This document shows positions 55,063-64,000 of a DNA stretch of 64,000 nt, one piece after another; the stretch's first letter is position 1; each line of letters starts with the position of its first letter. Origin of the DNA: Crossiella cryophila (lineage in GTDB: Bacteria > Actinomycetota > Actinomycetes > Mycobacteriales > Pseudonocardiaceae); NCBI RefSeq assembly GCF_014204915.1, contig NZ_JACHMH010000001.1:434001-498000 (forward strand), read 5' to 3'. The notes beneath the pieces are model-generated. The model saw only the letters and a list, made by a program, of their open reading frames with translations, made no database searches and had not been told where the DNA came from. Both the position numbers and the translations under genes were made by a program.

Positions 55063-55602
55063 TCACTTACCCGTCTTTCCGACCTTGCGGCGGATGATCT
55101 CGCCCGCGTAGCGCACGCCCTTACCCTTGTACGGGTCCGGCTTGCGCAGCTTGCGGATGTTCGCCGCAACCTCGCCGACCTGCTGCTTGTCGATGCCCAC
55201 GACCGAGAACCGGGTCGGCGACTCGACGACGAAGGTGATGCCCTCGGGCGGAGTCACCTTCACCGGGTGGCTGTAGCCGAGCGCGAACTCCAGCTCGGAG
55301 CCCTTGAGCGCCACGCGGTAACCGACGCCGTGGATCTCGAGCTTCTTCTCGTAGCCCGCGGTCACGCCGACGACCATGTTGTTCACCAGGGTGCGCGACA
55401 GACCGTGCAGCGCGCGGCTGCGACGCTCGTCGTTCGGGCGCTTCACCTGGAGCACGCCGTCCTCGTCCCGCTCGACCAGGATCGGCTCGACGAGAGTGTG
55501 CGCGAGGGTGCCCTTGGGGCCCTTCACGGTGATGCTGGGGCCGTCGATGTTGATGTCCACACCGGCGGGCACGGGGATCGGGAGCTTACCGATACGCGAC
55601 AT
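55063..55602 (-). CDS. rplF: 50S ribosomal protein L6
   Basis: 179 residues, [20 protein letters not shown], with two related domains and the C-terminal [14 protein letters not shown] signature near the GTPase centre. The ATG is at 55602. Confidence 0.98.
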   Translation of the reverse strand: MSRIGKLPIPVPAGVDINIDGPSITVKGPKGTLAHTLVEPILVERDEDGVLQVKRPNDERRSRALHGLSRTLVNNMVVGVTAGYEKKLEIHGVGYRVALKGSELEFALGYSHPVKVTPPEGITFVVESPTRFSVVGIDKQQVGEVAANIRKLRKPDPYKGKGVRYAGEIIRRKVGKTGK

Positions 55603-55617
55603 GTGTACTCCCCTCCC

Positions 55618-56016
55618 TTACCAGACGTAGGCGAGGACTTCCCCGCCCACACCCTGCTTGTTGGCCTGCCGGTCGGTCAGCAGACCGGTCGACGTGGAGA
55701 TGATGGCAACGCCCAGTCCGCCGAGCACCTTCGGCAGGTTGGTGGACTTGGCGTAAACCCGCAGACCGGGCTTGGAGACCCGCCGGAGGCCGGCGATGCT
55801 CCGCTCACGGTTGGGGCCGTACTTGAGCTCGACGACGAGATGCTGGCTCTTCTCGCCCTGCTCGGTCCGGTGACCGGAGATGTAGCCCTCGCGCTGCAGG
55901 ATGTCGGCGATCGACGCCTTCAGCTTCGAGTGCGGCATCACGGCCTGGTCGTGGTACGCCGAGTTGGCGTTGCGCAGACGGGTGAGCATGTCTGCGATCG
56001 GATCGGTCATCGTCAT
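55618..56016 (-). CDS. rpsH: 30S ribosomal protein S8
   Basis: 132 residues, [20 protein letters not shown], ending in the [12 protein letters not shown] and GGEVLAYVW motifs. AAGGTCACC precedes the first ATG. S8 is the autogenous repressor of the spc operon in several bacteria. Confidence 0.98.
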   Translation of the reverse strand: MTMTDPIADMLTRLRNANSAYHDQAVMPHSKLKASIADILQREGYISGHRTEQGEKSQHLVVELKYGPNRERSIAGLRRVSKPGLRVYAKSTNLPKVLGGLGVAIISTSTGLLTDRQANKQGVGGEVLAYVW

Positions 56017-56104
56017 GGTGACCTTGTCAACCTTTCTCGCCGGGGTTCCCGCACGGGCCTACGGCGAAGTGGAAATCAGTGGGGCGTGGGCCGGCCGACC
56101 TGGA

Positions 56105-56290
56105 TTACCAGGAGGACTTGCTCACGCCGGGAAGCTCGCCCCGGTGCGCCATCTCGCGGAGGCACACCCGGCACAAGCCGAACTTACGGAAGACCGAGTG
56201 CGGACGGCCGCAGCGCTGGCAGCGGGTGTAACCCCGAACCTTGAACTTCGGCTTGCGCGCGGCCTTCTGGACAAGCGCCTTCTTCGCCAT
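56105..56290 (-). CDS. rpsZ: 30S ribosomal protein S14, type Z (zinc-binding)
   Basis: The 61-residue short form of S14, with a zinc ribbon formed by C24-x2-C27 (RCQRCGRPH) and C40-x2-C43 (LCRVCLRE). It ends in GVSKSSW. It sits between rplE (3 bp) and rpsH. A zinc-independent paralogue, common elsewhere in actinobacteria, is not in this window. Confidence 0.97.
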   Translation of the reverse strand: MAKKALVQKAARKPKFKVRGYTRCQRCGRPHSVFRKFGLCRVCLREMAHRGELPGVSKSSW

Positions 56291-56293
56291 GGA

Positions 56294-56857
56294 TCAGTTC
56301 TCCTTGAACGGGAAGCCCAGGAGCTTCAGCAGCGCCCGGCCCTCCTCGTCGGTGCCGGCGGTGGTGACGACGGTGATGTCCATACCACGCGGGCGGTCGA
56401 TCGAGTCGGGGTCGATCTCGTGGAACATCGACTGCTCGTTCAGACCGAACGTGTAGTTCCCGTTGCCGTCGAACTGCTTCGGGGACAGACCGCGGAAGTC
56501 ACGGATACGCGGCAGCGCGATGGTCAGCAGCCGGTCCAGGAACTCCCACATGCGGTCGCCGCGCAGGGTGACCTTGGCGCCGATCGGCATGCCCTCGCGG
56601 AGCTTGAACTGCGCGATGGACTTGCGAGCCTTGCGCACCTCCGGCTTCTGGCCGGTGATGGTGGCCAGGTCGCGGATGGCGCCCTCGATCAGCTTTCCGT
56701 CGCGGGCGGCGTCACCGACACCCATGTTCACGACGATCTTCACCAGGCCGGGGATCTGCATCCGGTTGGCGTAGACGAACTGCTCCTGCAGCGCGCCCGT
56801 GATCTCCTCGCGGTAGCGGCCCTTGAGCCGCGGAGCGATCTTCTCTGCGGTCGTCAT
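56294..56857 (-). CDS. rplE: 50S ribosomal protein L5
   Basis: 187 residues binding 5S rRNA and contacting the P-site tRNA, with [31 protein letters not shown] and [17 protein letters not shown]. It starts two bases after the rplX stop. Confidence 0.98.
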   Translation of the reverse strand: MTTAEKIAPRLKGRYREEITGALQEQFVYANRMQIPGLVKIVVNMGVGDAARDGKLIEGAIRDLATITGQKPEVRKARKSIAQFKLREGMPIGAKVTLRGDRMWEFLDRLLTIALPRIRDFRGLSPKQFDGNGNYTFGLNEQSMFHEIDPDSIDRPRGMDITVVTTAGTDEEGRALLKLLGFPFKEN

Positions 56858-56859
56858 GA

Positions 56860-57174
56860 TCAGATGTCCTTACCGTTCCGCCGCGAGATACGGACGCGAC
56901 GACCCTCGTCGTTGGTGCGGTAACCAACGCGGGTGGGCTTGCCGTCGGAGTCCACGACCATCACGTTGCTCACGTGGATCGAGGCCTCCTGCGTCACGAT
57001 GCCACCGGTCTGGGCGCCACGCTGGGTCTGCGAGACCCGCGTGTGCTTCTTGATCCGGTTGACACCCTCGACGAGGACGCGGTCGTTGTCCGGGTAGGAC
57101 TGAATGACCTTGCCCTTGGCGCCCTTGTCCTTGCCAGCGATGACGACGACCGTGTCGCCCTTCTTGATCTTCAT
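56860..57174 (-). CDS. rplX: 50S ribosomal protein L24
   Basis: A 104-residue assembly initiator with a KOW-type start, [21 protein letters not shown], and [12 protein letters not shown]. One base separates it from rplN. Confidence 0.98.
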   Translation of the reverse strand: MKIKKGDTVVVIAGKDKGAKGKVIQSYPDNDRVLVEGVNRIKKHTRVSQTQRGAQTGGIVTQEASIHVSNVMVVDSDGKPTRVGYRTNDEGRRVRISRRNGKDI

Positions 57175-57175
57175 G

Positions 57176-57544
57176 TCAGAGCACCTCCGGCGCCAACGAG
57201 ATGATCTTCATGAACTTCTTGTCCCGCAGCTCACGGCCGACGGGCCCGAAAATACGGGTCCCGCGGGGCTCGGTCTCGTTCTTGATCAGAACGGCCGCGT
57301 TCTCGTCGAACCGGATGTAGGAACCGTCCGGACGGCGACGCTCCTTGACCGTGCGAACGATGACCGCCTTGACGACGTCACCCTTCTTCACGTTGGCCCC
57401 GGGGATCGCGTCCTTGACGGTGGCGACGATGACGTCGCCGATACCCGCGTAGCGACGCGCCGAACCACCGAGAACGCGGATGCAGAGGATTTCCTTCGCA
57501 CCCGTGTTGTCGGCGACGCGCAGTCGCGACTCCTGCTGAATCAC
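57176..57544 (-). CDS. rplN: 50S ribosomal protein L14
   Basis: 122 residues at the subunit interface, [18 protein letters not shown], with [13 protein letters not shown] at the end. It starts at a GTG. An 84-bp gap separates it from rpsQ, the largest between S10 and spc genes here, and may hold a promoter or the operon boundary. Confidence 0.98.
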   Translation of the reverse strand: MIQQESRLRVADNTGAKEILCIRVLGGSARRYAGIGDVIVATVKDAIPGANVKKGDVVKAVIVRTVKERRRPDGSYIRFDENAAVLIKNETEPRGTRIFGPVGRELRDKKFMKIISLAPEVL

Positions 57545-57628
57545 TTACCTTCTCCTTGACCCATACTGGCGTGCCAGATTTCCGACCTGACACGCGCGGT
57601 CCCGCCCCGCTCGCGCCGGGCGGTGGTG

Positions 57629-57907
57629 TTACTTGGCCTTCTCGAGGATCTCGACGAGCCGCCAGCGCTTGGTCGCCGACAGCGGCCGGGTCTCCATCAG
57701 GAGGACGCGGTCGCCCACACCAGCGGTGTTGGCCTCGTCGTGCGCCTTCACCTTGGTGGTGGTGCGCAGGACCTTGCCGTACAGCGGGTGCTTCTTGCGG
57801 TCCTCGAGCGCGACCACGATCGTCTTGTCCATCTTGTCCGCGACAACGTAGCCCTCGCGGGTCTTACGGTTGTTGCGGTCTTCCGTGCTCTCGACATTCT
57901 CGCTCAT
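57629..57907 (-). CDS. rpsQ: 30S ribosomal protein S17
   Basis: 92 residues. It has the OB-fold core [20 protein letters not shown] and [13 protein letters not shown], after a short charged N-terminus. Its ATG overlaps the rpmC stop (ATGA). It is the last gene of the S10 cluster. Confidence 0.98.
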   Translation of the reverse strand: MSENVESTEDRNNRKTREGYVVADKMDKTIVVALEDRKKHPLYGKVLRTTTKVKAHDEANTAGVGDRVLLMETRPLSATKRWRLVEILEKAK

Positions 57908-58161
57908 GCTGCACCTTCACCTTCAGCGGATGCCGCGACCTCGTCCGGCGAGACGGACAGGCCCAGCTCACGTTCCCGCATCACGGTGTAGATACGGGCG
58001 ATCTCGTGCCGGATGGCACGCAGACGCCGGTTGTTGTCGAGCTGCCCGGTCGCCATCTGGAAGCGGAGGTTGAACAGCTCCTCCTTGGCCTCCCGAAGAC
58101 GCAGCACGAGCTCCTCGTTGGTGAGCTCACGCAGCTCGGAAGCGGTGTTCGTCGCTGCCAT
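57904..58161 (-). CDS. rpmC: 50S ribosomal protein L29
   Basis: 85 residues, with [19 protein letters not shown] and [15 protein letters not shown], a coiled helical hairpin at the peptide exit site. The last 15 residues are an acidic/alanine tail. It shares one base with the rplP stop. Confidence 0.97.
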   Translation of the reverse strand: MAATNTASELRELTNEELVLRLREAKEELFNLRFQMATGQLDNNRRLRAIRHEIARIYTVMRERELGLSVSPDEVAASAEGEGAA

Positions 58162-58580
58162 CAGAACTCACCACCCTCACGCGTGACGATGCGGCACTTC
58201 ATCGGAAGCTTGTGGATCGCGCGGCGGAGCGCCTCGCGGGCCACGGTCTCGTTCGGGAAGCTCATCTCGAAGACGACGCGACCCGGCTTGACGTTGGCCA
58301 CCCAGTACTCCGGCGAACCCTTACCGGAACCCATGCGGGTCTCGGCAGGCTTCTTGGTGAGCGGACGGTCCGGGAAGATGTTGATCCAGACCTTGCCGCC
58401 ACGGCGGATGTGCCGGGTGATGGCGATACGAGCGGACTCGATCTGCCGGTTGGTCACGTAGGCCGGCTCCAGCGCCTGGATGCCGAACTCGCCGAACGTG
58501 ACCCTGGTGCCACCCTTGGCGGCGCCGGAGCGACCGGGGTGGTGCTGCTTGCGGTGCTTGACCCTGCGCGGGATGAGCAC
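58161..58580 (-). CDS. rplP: 50S ribosomal protein L16
   Basis: 139 residues, [19 protein letters not shown], with [18 protein letters not shown] and [19 protein letters not shown]. It sits near the A-site tRNA. The GTG start lies three bases after the rpsC stop. Confidence 0.98.
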   Translation of the reverse strand: MLIPRRVKHRKQHHPGRSGAAKGGTRVTFGEFGIQALEPAYVTNRQIESARIAITRHIRRGGKVWINIFPDRPLTKKPAETRMGSGKGSPEYWVANVKPGRVVFEMSFPNETVAREALRRAIHKLPMKCRIVTREGGEF

Positions 58581-58583
58581 GAC

Positions 58584-59420
58584 TCAGCCCTCCGTCTTCT
58601 CAGCCGCGCTGTTGCCAGCCTCGGCCGCGGCGGGGGTGGTGTCGACCGGCTCGGTCGCGGCCTCAGCCGCTGCCCGCCCGGCCTCGGTGCTGGTCGGCGT
58701 GGTGCCCGACGCGCCGGAGCGACGACGGCTCGGACGCTCGCGCCGCGGGGCGCGGTTGTCCGGTGCCGCGGCGGCGACTGCCTCGCGACGGCCACCGATG
58801 ATGTCACCCTTGTAGATCCACACCTTCACGCCGATCCGGCCGAAGGTGGTGCGCGCCTCGTAGAGGCCGTAGTCGATGTCCGCGCGCAGCGTGTGCAGCG
58901 GGACGCGACCCTCGCGGTAGAACTCCGAGCGCGACATCTCGGCACCGCCGAGGCGGCCACCGCACTGCACCCGGATGCCCTTGACCTGCGGCGAGCGCAT
59001 GGCGGACTGGATGCCCTTGCGCATCGCGCGCCGGAAGGACACGCGGTTGGACAGCTGCTCGGCGACCATCTGGGCGACCAGCTGGGCGTCCGACTCGGGG
59101 TTCTTGACCTCGAGGATGTTCAGCTGGACCTGCTTCTTGGTGAGCTTCTCCAGCGCACCGCGAATCCGGTCGGCCTCAGCGCCACGGCGTCCGATGACGA
59201 TGCCGGGACGAGCGGTGTGGATGTCGACGCGAACCCGGTCACGGGTGCGCTCGATCTCCACCTTCGAGATACCGGCACGCTCCATGCCGCGGGCGAACAT
59301 CTTGCGGATCTTGACATCCTCCGCGACGTACTCCGCGTACTGCTTGTCTGCGTACCAGCGGGACTTCCAGTCGGTGGTGATCCCCAGCCGGAAGCCGTGC
59401 GGGTTGATTTTCTGGCCCAC
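58584..59420 (-). CDS. rpsC: 30S ribosomal protein S3 with extended C-terminus
   Basis: 278 residues. The KH domain ([20 protein letters not shown]) and the C-terminal S3 domain ([19 protein letters not shown]-like, [19 protein letters not shown]) are normal. The last 60 or so residues are a basic ([11 protein letters not shown]) then acidic, alanine/glutamate-rich extension. The GTG overlaps the rplV stop (TAGTG). Confidence 0.97.
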   Translation of the reverse strand: MGQKINPHGFRLGITTDWKSRWYADKQYAEYVAEDVKIRKMFARGMERAGISKVEIERTRDRVRVDIHTARPGIVIGRRGAEADRIRGALEKLTKKQVQLNILEVKNPESDAQLVAQMVAEQLSNRVSFRRAMRKGIQSAMRSPQVKGIRVQCGGRLGGAEMSRSEFYREGRVPLHTLRADIDYGLYEARTTFGRIGVKVWIYKGDIIGGRREAVAAAAPDNRAPRRERPSRRRSGASGTTPTSTEAGRAAAEAATEPVDTTPAAAEAGNSAAEKTEG

Positions 59421-59836
59421 TACCGGCCACTCCCCTTCACGCTGGACTTACGAGCCTTGCTGACCACCTTCGGACGGGACTCCACCTCGACGGTGATGTG
59501 GCTGGACCGCTTGAGGATCCGGAACGTGCGCCCCTGGGCGCGCGGCTGGATCCGCTTCATGGTCGGGCCCTCGTCAACGAACGCCGCGCTCACCCAGAGG
59601 GTGTCGGGGTCGAGTTCGAGGTTGTTCTCGGCGTTGGCCATGGCACTGGCGAGCACCTTCGCCACCGGACCGCTTGCGGCCTGCGGCGCGAACTGGAGCA
59701 CGGCCAGGGCGTCCTGGGCGTTACGGCCCTTGATCAGCTCGACCACGCGACGCACCTTCATGGGCGTCATGCGGACGTAGCGGGCCCGCGCCACTGCGCG
59801 CGGAAGCTGCTCCACGCCTGCGGCATCGTTACCCAT
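59420..59836 (-). CDS. rplV: 50S ribosomal protein L22
   Basis: 138 residues, with [20 protein letters not shown] and the tunnel hairpin [18 protein letters not shown], the macrolide-contact loop in the exit tunnel. The ATG is at 59836. Confidence 0.98.
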   Translation of the reverse strand: MGNDAAGVEQLPRAVARARYVRMTPMKVRRVVELIKGRNAQDALAVLQFAPQAASGPVAKVLASAMANAENNLELDPDTLWVSAAFVDEGPTMKRIQPRAQGRTFRILKRSSHITVEVESRPKVVSKARKSSVKGSGR

Positions 59837-59877
59837 TGCTGTTACCCCTTGCTCTTTGTTCGTGTCACTGGCCGCGG

Positions 59878-60159
59878 TCAGCGGCGACGCGACTTCCGGT
59901 CATCCTTGATGTGGCCCTTGAAGGTGCGGGTAGGGGCGAATTCGCCCAGCTTGTGCCCGACCATGGACTCGGTGACGAACACCGGGACGTGCTTGCGGCC
60001 GTCGTGCACCGCGATGGTGTGACCCAGCATGTCCGGGATGATCGTGCTGCGACGGGACCACGTCTTGATCACCGTCTTCTTGTTGCCCTCGTTCTGCGCG
60101 TCCACCTTCTTGAGCAGGTGGTCGTCAACGAAGGGGCCCTTCTTCAGGCTGCGAGGCAT
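59878..60159 (-). CDS. rpsS: 30S ribosomal protein S19
   Basis: 93 residues, [19 protein letters not shown], with [20 protein letters not shown] and [12 protein letters not shown]. It lies 18 bp after rplB. Confidence 0.98.
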   Translation of the reverse strand: MPRSLKKGPFVDDHLLKKVDAQNEGNKKTVIKTWSRRSTIIPDMLGHTIAVHDGRKHVPVFVTESMVGHKLGEFAPTRTFKGHIKDDRKSRRR

Positions 60160-60177
60160 CCTTCACTCCCTTCCTGC

Positions 60178-61011
60178 TCAGCGCTTCTTACCGGTGCGAC
60201 GACGCCGGACGATGAGCTGGTCGCTTGCCTTGCGGCGGCGGGTCCGGCCTTCGGGCTTACCAGCGGGGTTCACCGGGTGGCGACCACCGGAGGTCTTGCC
60301 TTCACCACCACCGTGCGGGTGGTCGACCGGGTTCATGGCCACACCACGGACGGTCGGGCGCTTGCCCTTCCAGCGCATGCGGCCTGCCTTGCCCCAGTTG
60401 ATGTTCTGGTGCTCGGCGTTGCCCACCTCGCCGACGGTGGCGCGGCAGCGCACGTCGACATTGCGGATTTCGCCCGAGGGCATCCGCAGCTGGGCGTACG
60501 GACCGTCCTTGGCCACCAGCTGAACGCTGGCGCCCGCGGAACGGGCGATCTTGGCGCCGCCACCCGGCCGCAGCTCGATCGCGTGGATCACGGTGCCGAC
60601 CGGGATGTTGCGCAGCGGCAGGTTGTTGCCCGGCTTGATGTCGGCCTTCGGGCCGTTCTCAATCGGGTCGCCCTGGCGCAGGTTGTTCGGCGCGATGATG
60701 TAGCGCTTCTCGCCGTCCAGGTAGTGCAGCAGCGCGATGCGTGCGGTGCGGTTGGGGTCGTACTCGATGTGCGCGACCTTGGCCGGCACGCCGTCCTTGT
60801 CCGCCCGGCGGAAGTCAATCAGCCGGTAAGCACGCTTGTGACCGCCGCCCTTGTGCCGCGTGGTGATCTTGCCGTGCGCGTTACGGCCGCCATGGCCGTG
60901 CAGCGGGCGGATCAGCGACTTCTCCGGGGTGGAACGAGTGATCTCGGCGAAGTCCGAGACGCTCGAGCCACGACGACCCGGGGTCGTAGGCTTGTATTTG
61001 CGGATGCCCAT
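60178..61011 (-). CDS. rplB: 50S ribosomal protein L2
   Basis: 277 residues at the peptidyl-transferase centre, [20 protein letters not shown], with the conserved [17 protein letters not shown] loop that carries the key histidine, and [12 protein letters not shown]. Confidence 0.98.
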   Translation of the reverse strand: MGIRKYKPTTPGRRGSSVSDFAEITRSTPEKSLIRPLHGHGGRNAHGKITTRHKGGGHKRAYRLIDFRRADKDGVPAKVAHIEYDPNRTARIALLHYLDGEKRYIIAPNNLRQGDPIENGPKADIKPGNNLPLRNIPVGTVIHAIELRPGGGAKIARSAGASVQLVAKDGPYAQLRMPSGEIRNVDVRCRATVGEVGNAEHQNINWGKAGRMRWKGKRPTVRGVAMNPVDHPHGGGEGKTSGGRHPVNPAGKPEGRTRRRKASDQLIVRRRRTGKKR

Positions 61012-61032
61012 CTCTAACGCGTCCTCAATCCC

Positions 61033-61332
61033 TTAGGCGGCCGGGCCGCCGAAGATCTCGATGGCCTTGCTCTCGGCGGACAGCGTCACAATCGCGCGCT
61101 TGGTGTCCTTGCGCTTGCCATACCCGGTGCGGGTCCGCTTGCGCTTGCCCTGGCGGTTGATCGTGTTCACAGACACGACCTTCACACCGAAGACCTTCTC
61201 GACAGCAATCTTGATCTCGGTCTTGTTGGCATCGGGGGAGACGATGAAGGTGTACTTACCCTCTTCGAGCAGCCCGTAGCTCTTCTCCGAGATCACCGGA
61301 GCGAGCAGGATGTCGCGGTAATCGGGGATCAC
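61033..61332 (-). CDS. rplW: 50S ribosomal protein L23
   Basis: 99 residues, with [40 protein letters not shown]. It is the docking site for trigger factor and SRP at the tunnel exit. The GTG overlaps the rplD stop (GTGA). Confidence 0.98.
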   Translation of the reverse strand: MIPDYRDILLAPVISEKSYGLLEEGKYTFIVSPDANKTEIKIAVEKVFGVKVVSVNTINRQGKRKRTRTGYGKRKDTKRAIVTLSAESKAIEIFGGPAA

Positions 61333-62021
61333 TTGTCACCCTCCTCTGCGACAACCTCGCTGGCGCGAGCGCTGGCCTTGACCGAGTGGCCCGAGGTCGG
61401 ACCGGCGATGTAGAGCGCCAGTGCGTCCCTGGTGAACACCACGTCGTCGTTGACGAGCACGTCGTAGGTGTTCAGCTGGTCCTGCACGAGCACGTGCACG
61501 TTGTCCAGGTTGCGCAGGCTGACCCAGGTCAGCTCGTCCGCGCGAGTCACCACGACAAGCGTGCGCTTGCCGGTGCTGATGGACTCGATGATGCGGCGAG
61601 CGCCCTTGGTCGACGGGGTGTCACCCTCGACCAGGGAGGTCAGCACGTGCAGCCGGCCGTTGCGCACCCGGTCGGAGAGGGCGCCACGCAGAGCGGCGAC
61701 CTTCATCTTCTTGGGCGTCCGCTGCGAGTAGTCCCGCGGCTTCGGGCCGTGCGAGACGCCACCACCGGAGAACTGCGGCGACCGGGTCGAACCCTGACGG
61801 GCGCGGCCGGTGCCCTTCTGCCGGTACGGCTTCTTGCCACCGCCGGAGACCTCGGCACGCGTCTTGGTGCTGTGCGTGCCCTGCCGCTTGGCGGCCAGCT
61901 GCGCGATCACGACCTGGTGCATCAGCGGGATGTTCGCCTGAACGTCGAACAGCTCCGCGGGCAGCTCGATGGTGCCGTCGGTCTTGCCGTCCGGAGTCCG
62001 GACGTCAACGCTCGTGGTCAT
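61329..62021 (-). CDS. rplD: 50S ribosomal protein L4
   Basis: 230 residues, with the extended tunnel loop [20 protein letters not shown] and [20 protein letters not shown]. The ATG at 62021 ([12 protein letters not shown]) is used; a GTG one codon earlier would overlap the rplC stop by four bases. L4 is an autogenous regulator of the S10 operon in some bacteria. Confidence 0.97.
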   Translation of the reverse strand: MTTSVDVRTPDGKTDGTIELPAELFDVQANIPLMHQVVIAQLAAKRQGTHSTKTRAEVSGGGKKPYRQKGTGRARQGSTRSPQFSGGGVSHGPKPRDYSQRTPKKMKVAALRGALSDRVRNGRLHVLTSLVEGDTPSTKGARRIIESISTGKRTLVVVTRADELTWVSLRNLDNVHVLVQDQLNTYDVLVNDDVVFTRDALALYIAGPTSGHSVKASARASEVVAEEGDK

Positions 62022-62671
62022 CACGCACCACCCTTCGCGGCCGTCTTGACCAGCACCAGTCCACCCTTGGGGCCGGGAACGGCACCCTTGATGAGCAGCA
62101 GGCCGGCCTCGGCCTCGATGCGGTGCACGGTCAGGTTCTGGGTGGTCACGCGAGCGCTGCCCATCCGGCCGGCCATGCGCACGCCCTTGAACACGCGACC
62201 CGGGGTGGCGCAGCCACCGATCGAGCCGGGCGAGCGGTGCTTGGCCTGAGTGCCGTGGGAAGCGCCGAGGCCAGCGAAGCCGTGCCGCTTCATGACACCC
62301 GCGTAGCCCTTGCCCTTGCTGGTGCCGACCACGTCGACCACGGCGCCGGCCTCGAACAGCTCAGCGGTGATCTCCTGGCCGACCTCGTACTCGGCGGCGT
62401 CCTGGGTGCGCACCTCGACCAGGTGGCGGCGCGGAGTCACGCCGGCCTTGCTGAAGTGGCCGCTCTCCGGCTTGTTGACCTTACGAGGGTCAATCGCGCC
62501 GAATGCCAGCTGGACGGCCGAGTAGCCGTCATTCTCCTGCGTACGGACCTGAGTCACCACGCACGGCCCGGCCTTCACGACGGTAACCGGAACGATCCGG
62601 TTGTTCTCGTCGAAGACCTGGGTCATACCGAGCTTGGTGCCCAGAATCCCCTTGATCTGCCTGTCAGACAT
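62021..62671 (-). CDS. rplC: 50S ribosomal protein L3
   Basis: 216 residues, [20 protein letters not shown], with [20 protein letters not shown] and the glycine-rich [14 protein letters not shown] loop near the peptidyl-transferase centre. Confidence 0.98.
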   Translation of the reverse strand: MSDRQIKGILGTKLGMTQVFDENNRIVPVTVVKAGPCVVTQVRTQENDGYSAVQLAFGAIDPRKVNKPESGHFSKAGVTPRRHLVEVRTQDAAEYEVGQEITAELFEAGAVVDVVGTSKGKGYAGVMKRHGFAGLGASHGTQAKHRSPGSIGGCATPGRVFKGVRMAGRMGSARVTTQNLTVHRIEAEAGLLLIKGAVPGPKGGLVLVKTAAKGGA

Positions 62672-62719
62672 GGGTCTCGTTACTTCCTCGCCCCAAAAAT
62701 CGAACGGTGCGTCCGGCTA

Positions 62720-63025
62720 TTACTGGATGTTGACGTCGACGCTCGCCGGCAGGTCGATGCGCATGAGCGCGTCCACCGTCTTCGGCGTGGGGTCGAGGAT
62801 GTCGATCAGACGCTTGTGGGTGCGCATCTCGAAGTGCTCCCGCGAGTCCTTGTACTTGTGCGGGGAGCGGATGACGCAGTAGACGTTTTTCTCCGTGGGC
62901 AGCGGCACCGGCCCGACCACGCGAGCGCCGGTGCGCGTCACGGTTTCCACGATCTTGCGTGCGGACGCGTCGATCGCCTCGTGGTCGTAGGCCTTGAGCC
63001 GGATGCGGATCTTTTGTCCCGCCAT
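62720..63025 (-). CDS. rpsJ: 30S ribosomal protein S10
   Basis: 101 residues, [19 protein letters not shown], with [20 protein letters not shown] and [20 protein letters not shown]. It doubles as transcription-elongation factor NusE. The ATG at 63025 is the family start; upstream in-frame codons belong to the leader. It is the first gene of the S10 cluster. Confidence 0.98.
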   Translation of the reverse strand: MAGQKIRIRLKAYDHEAIDASARKIVETVTRTGARVVGPVPLPTEKNVYCVIRSPHKYKDSREHFEMRTHKRLIDILDPTPKTVDALMRIDLPASVDVNIQ

Positions 63026-63384
63026 GGTGGCTTGCCGTTCCTCTTCTCGTACCGCTGCGGTGCTGGCCAGCTGTGCCTTGGCCCGCTCTGGGGTCTTGGC
63101 CGCGCCAGGCGCCGCCTCTGTTGAGATGTCACGGTTCCCGGTCCACGCGGTCGGGCGTGTCGCGCCCTGAGGCACAGACCGGTCCCACTGACTTGAACCT
63201 GTGGGATGGGCCGCTAGGCCCGGGTCCTACTGTCCTGGCTACGTACGTAAAGCAGCTAAACCTCACGAACGCGGGACTACTCGTGGTGGGGCGGCCAGAC
63301 GATTTACCCTTGCCTGGCCGCCCCAACGAGCAACCCGTACAGAATGCCACACCGGGGTATGGCGATCCAAATCGGGGCCGTGAC
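63026..63384 (-). promoter_or_regulatory. S10-operon leader and promoter region (gene-free)
   Basis: About 360 bp with no gene. On the minus strand a TTTACG-16-TAGGAC pair is a weak promoter candidate. Small stems TCCCAC/GTGGGA (63183-63206) and GGGCC/GGCCC (63208-63221) lie in the probable leader, which could fold into a regulatory structure. None matches a leader family I know. Confidence 0.4.
63287..63325. terminator. 12-bp hairpin between tuf and rpsJ
   Basis: Perfect stem TGGGGCGGCCAG / CTGGCCGCCCCA with a 15-base loop, about 95 bp past the tuf stop. It could be a second tuf terminator or shield the S10 promoter from readthrough. Confidence 0.55.
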
Positions 63385-63414
63385 GGGGAGAGGCAGCTCA
63401 CGCCACCTCTCCCC
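63385..63414 (-). terminator. terminator of tuf
   Basis: Stem GGGGAGAGG / CCTCTCCCC plus wobble pairs around a short loop, six bases beyond the tuf stop. Confidence 0.7.
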
Positions 63415-63420
63415 CGGACA

Positions 63421-64000
63421 TCACTTGATGATCTTGGTAACCTGGCCGGCGCCGACGGTCCGGCCACCCTCGCGGATGGCGAAGCGCAGGCCCTCCTCCA
63501 TGGCGATCGGCTGGATCAGCGCGACCGTCATGGAGGTGTTGTCGCCCGGCATGACCATCTCGGTGCCCTCGGGGAGGGTCACCACGCCGGTCACGTCCGT
63601 GGTCCGGAAGTAGAACTGCGGACGGTAGTTGTTGAAGAACGGCGTGTGCCGGCCACCCTCGTCCTTGGACAGGATGTAGGAGGTCGCCTCGAACTCGGTG
63701 TGCGGGGTGACCGAACCCGGCTTGCAGATGACCTGGCCGCGCTCGACGTCCTCGCGCTTGATGCCGCGGACGAGCAGACCGACGTTGTCACCGGCCTGGC
63801 CCTGGTCCAGCAGCTTGCGGAACATCTCGACACCGGTGACGGTGGTCTTCGCCGACTTCTCCTTGATGCCGACGATCTCCACCTCCTCGTTGACGTTGAC
63901 GACGCCACGCTCAACACGACCGGTCACCACGGTGCCGCGGCCGGTGATGGTGAAGACGTCCTCGACGGGCATGAGGAACGGCTTGTCGATCTCGCGCTCC
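63421..64000 (-). CDS. tuf: elongation factor Tu, C-terminal part
   Basis: The last 192 residues of EF-Tu, domains 2 and 3, cut by the right edge. Domain 2 begins at [17 protein letters not shown] (residues inside [13 protein letters not shown]), and the end [11 protein letters not shown] is canonical. The G domain is outside. tuf followed by the S10 cluster is the expected str-S10 order. Confidence 0.97.
   Translation of the reverse strand, partial: EREIDKPFLMPVEDVFTITGRGTVVTGRVERGVVNVNEEVEIVGIKEKSAKTTVTGVEMFRKLLDQGQAGDNVGLLVRGIKREDVERGQVICKPGSVTPHTEFEATSYILSKDEGGRHTPFFNNYRPQFYFRTTDVTGVVTLPEGTEMVMPGDNTSMTVALIQPIAMEEGLRFAIREGGRTVGAGQVTKIIK

Overview
This window is a high-GC actinobacterial chromosome segment, most likely from the family Pseudonocardiaceae. 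The evidence is the GC-rich composition, frequent GTG starts with GTGA/ATGA overlaps, a complete type VII secretion (ESX) locus, a SARP-NB-ARC-TPR regulator, and proline/glycine/tryptophan-rich secretion-associated proteins. Recalled gene order closely matches the Mycobacterium tuberculosis stretch Rv3422c to Rv3462c (tsaE, alr, nnr, glmS, glmM, rpsI, rplM, esxT/esxU, Rv3446c, eccC4, eccD4, mycP4, eccB4, truA, rplQ, rpoA, infA). Here that stretch is joined to the spc and S10 ribosomal operons. No species is claimed.

Layout. 1-9983 (minus): cell-wall and central metabolism: glmS, bifunctional NAD(P)H-hydrate repair enzyme, malate synthase with a DUF6986 aldolase-like partner, a dicarboxylate carrier, alanine racemase, a lipase-like hydrolase and the start of tsaE. 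10081-18536: an accessory stretch with a hydrolase, a four-gene set of type VII-associated or membrane proteins with proline/GW-rich tails, and a compact acyl carrier protein / ketosynthase / ketosynthase-like operon. 18562-21064: glmM and the rplM-rpsI operon. 21354-27515: an apparent insertion in the conserved order, carrying a DUF6545-like membrane protein, an ImmA/IrrE protease, an EspR-like XRE regulator, a small GGDEF protein and a large SARP regulator. 27581-43032: an ESX-4-like type VII secretion locus that includes eccE. 43059-47757: truA and the alpha ribosomal operon. 48014-50324: small membrane proteins and an ECF sigma factor operon. 50380-63025: map, adk, secY and the spc and S10 operons. 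63421-64000: the end of tuf.

How the genes work together. glmS and glmM supply amino sugars and alr supplies D-alanine for peptidoglycan. eccB, eccC, eccD, eccE and the mycosin form the secretion machine, with two WXG100 proteins carrying C-terminal YxxxE signals and a longer PPE-like protein as probable substrates. Hairpin terminators separate most convergent gene pairs.

The most interesting items are the ACP-ketosynthase trio whose second ketosynthase has lost all three catalytic residues, the EspR-like/ImmA/DUF6545/GGDEF/SARP island next to the ESX locus, a 985-residue acidic and PPGWQ-rich protein sharing a C-terminal tail motif with a PPE-like protein 24 kb away, and a recurrent 13-bp palindrome resembling two inverted DnaA-box halves. 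All family assignments come from reading the sequence; no database search was run.
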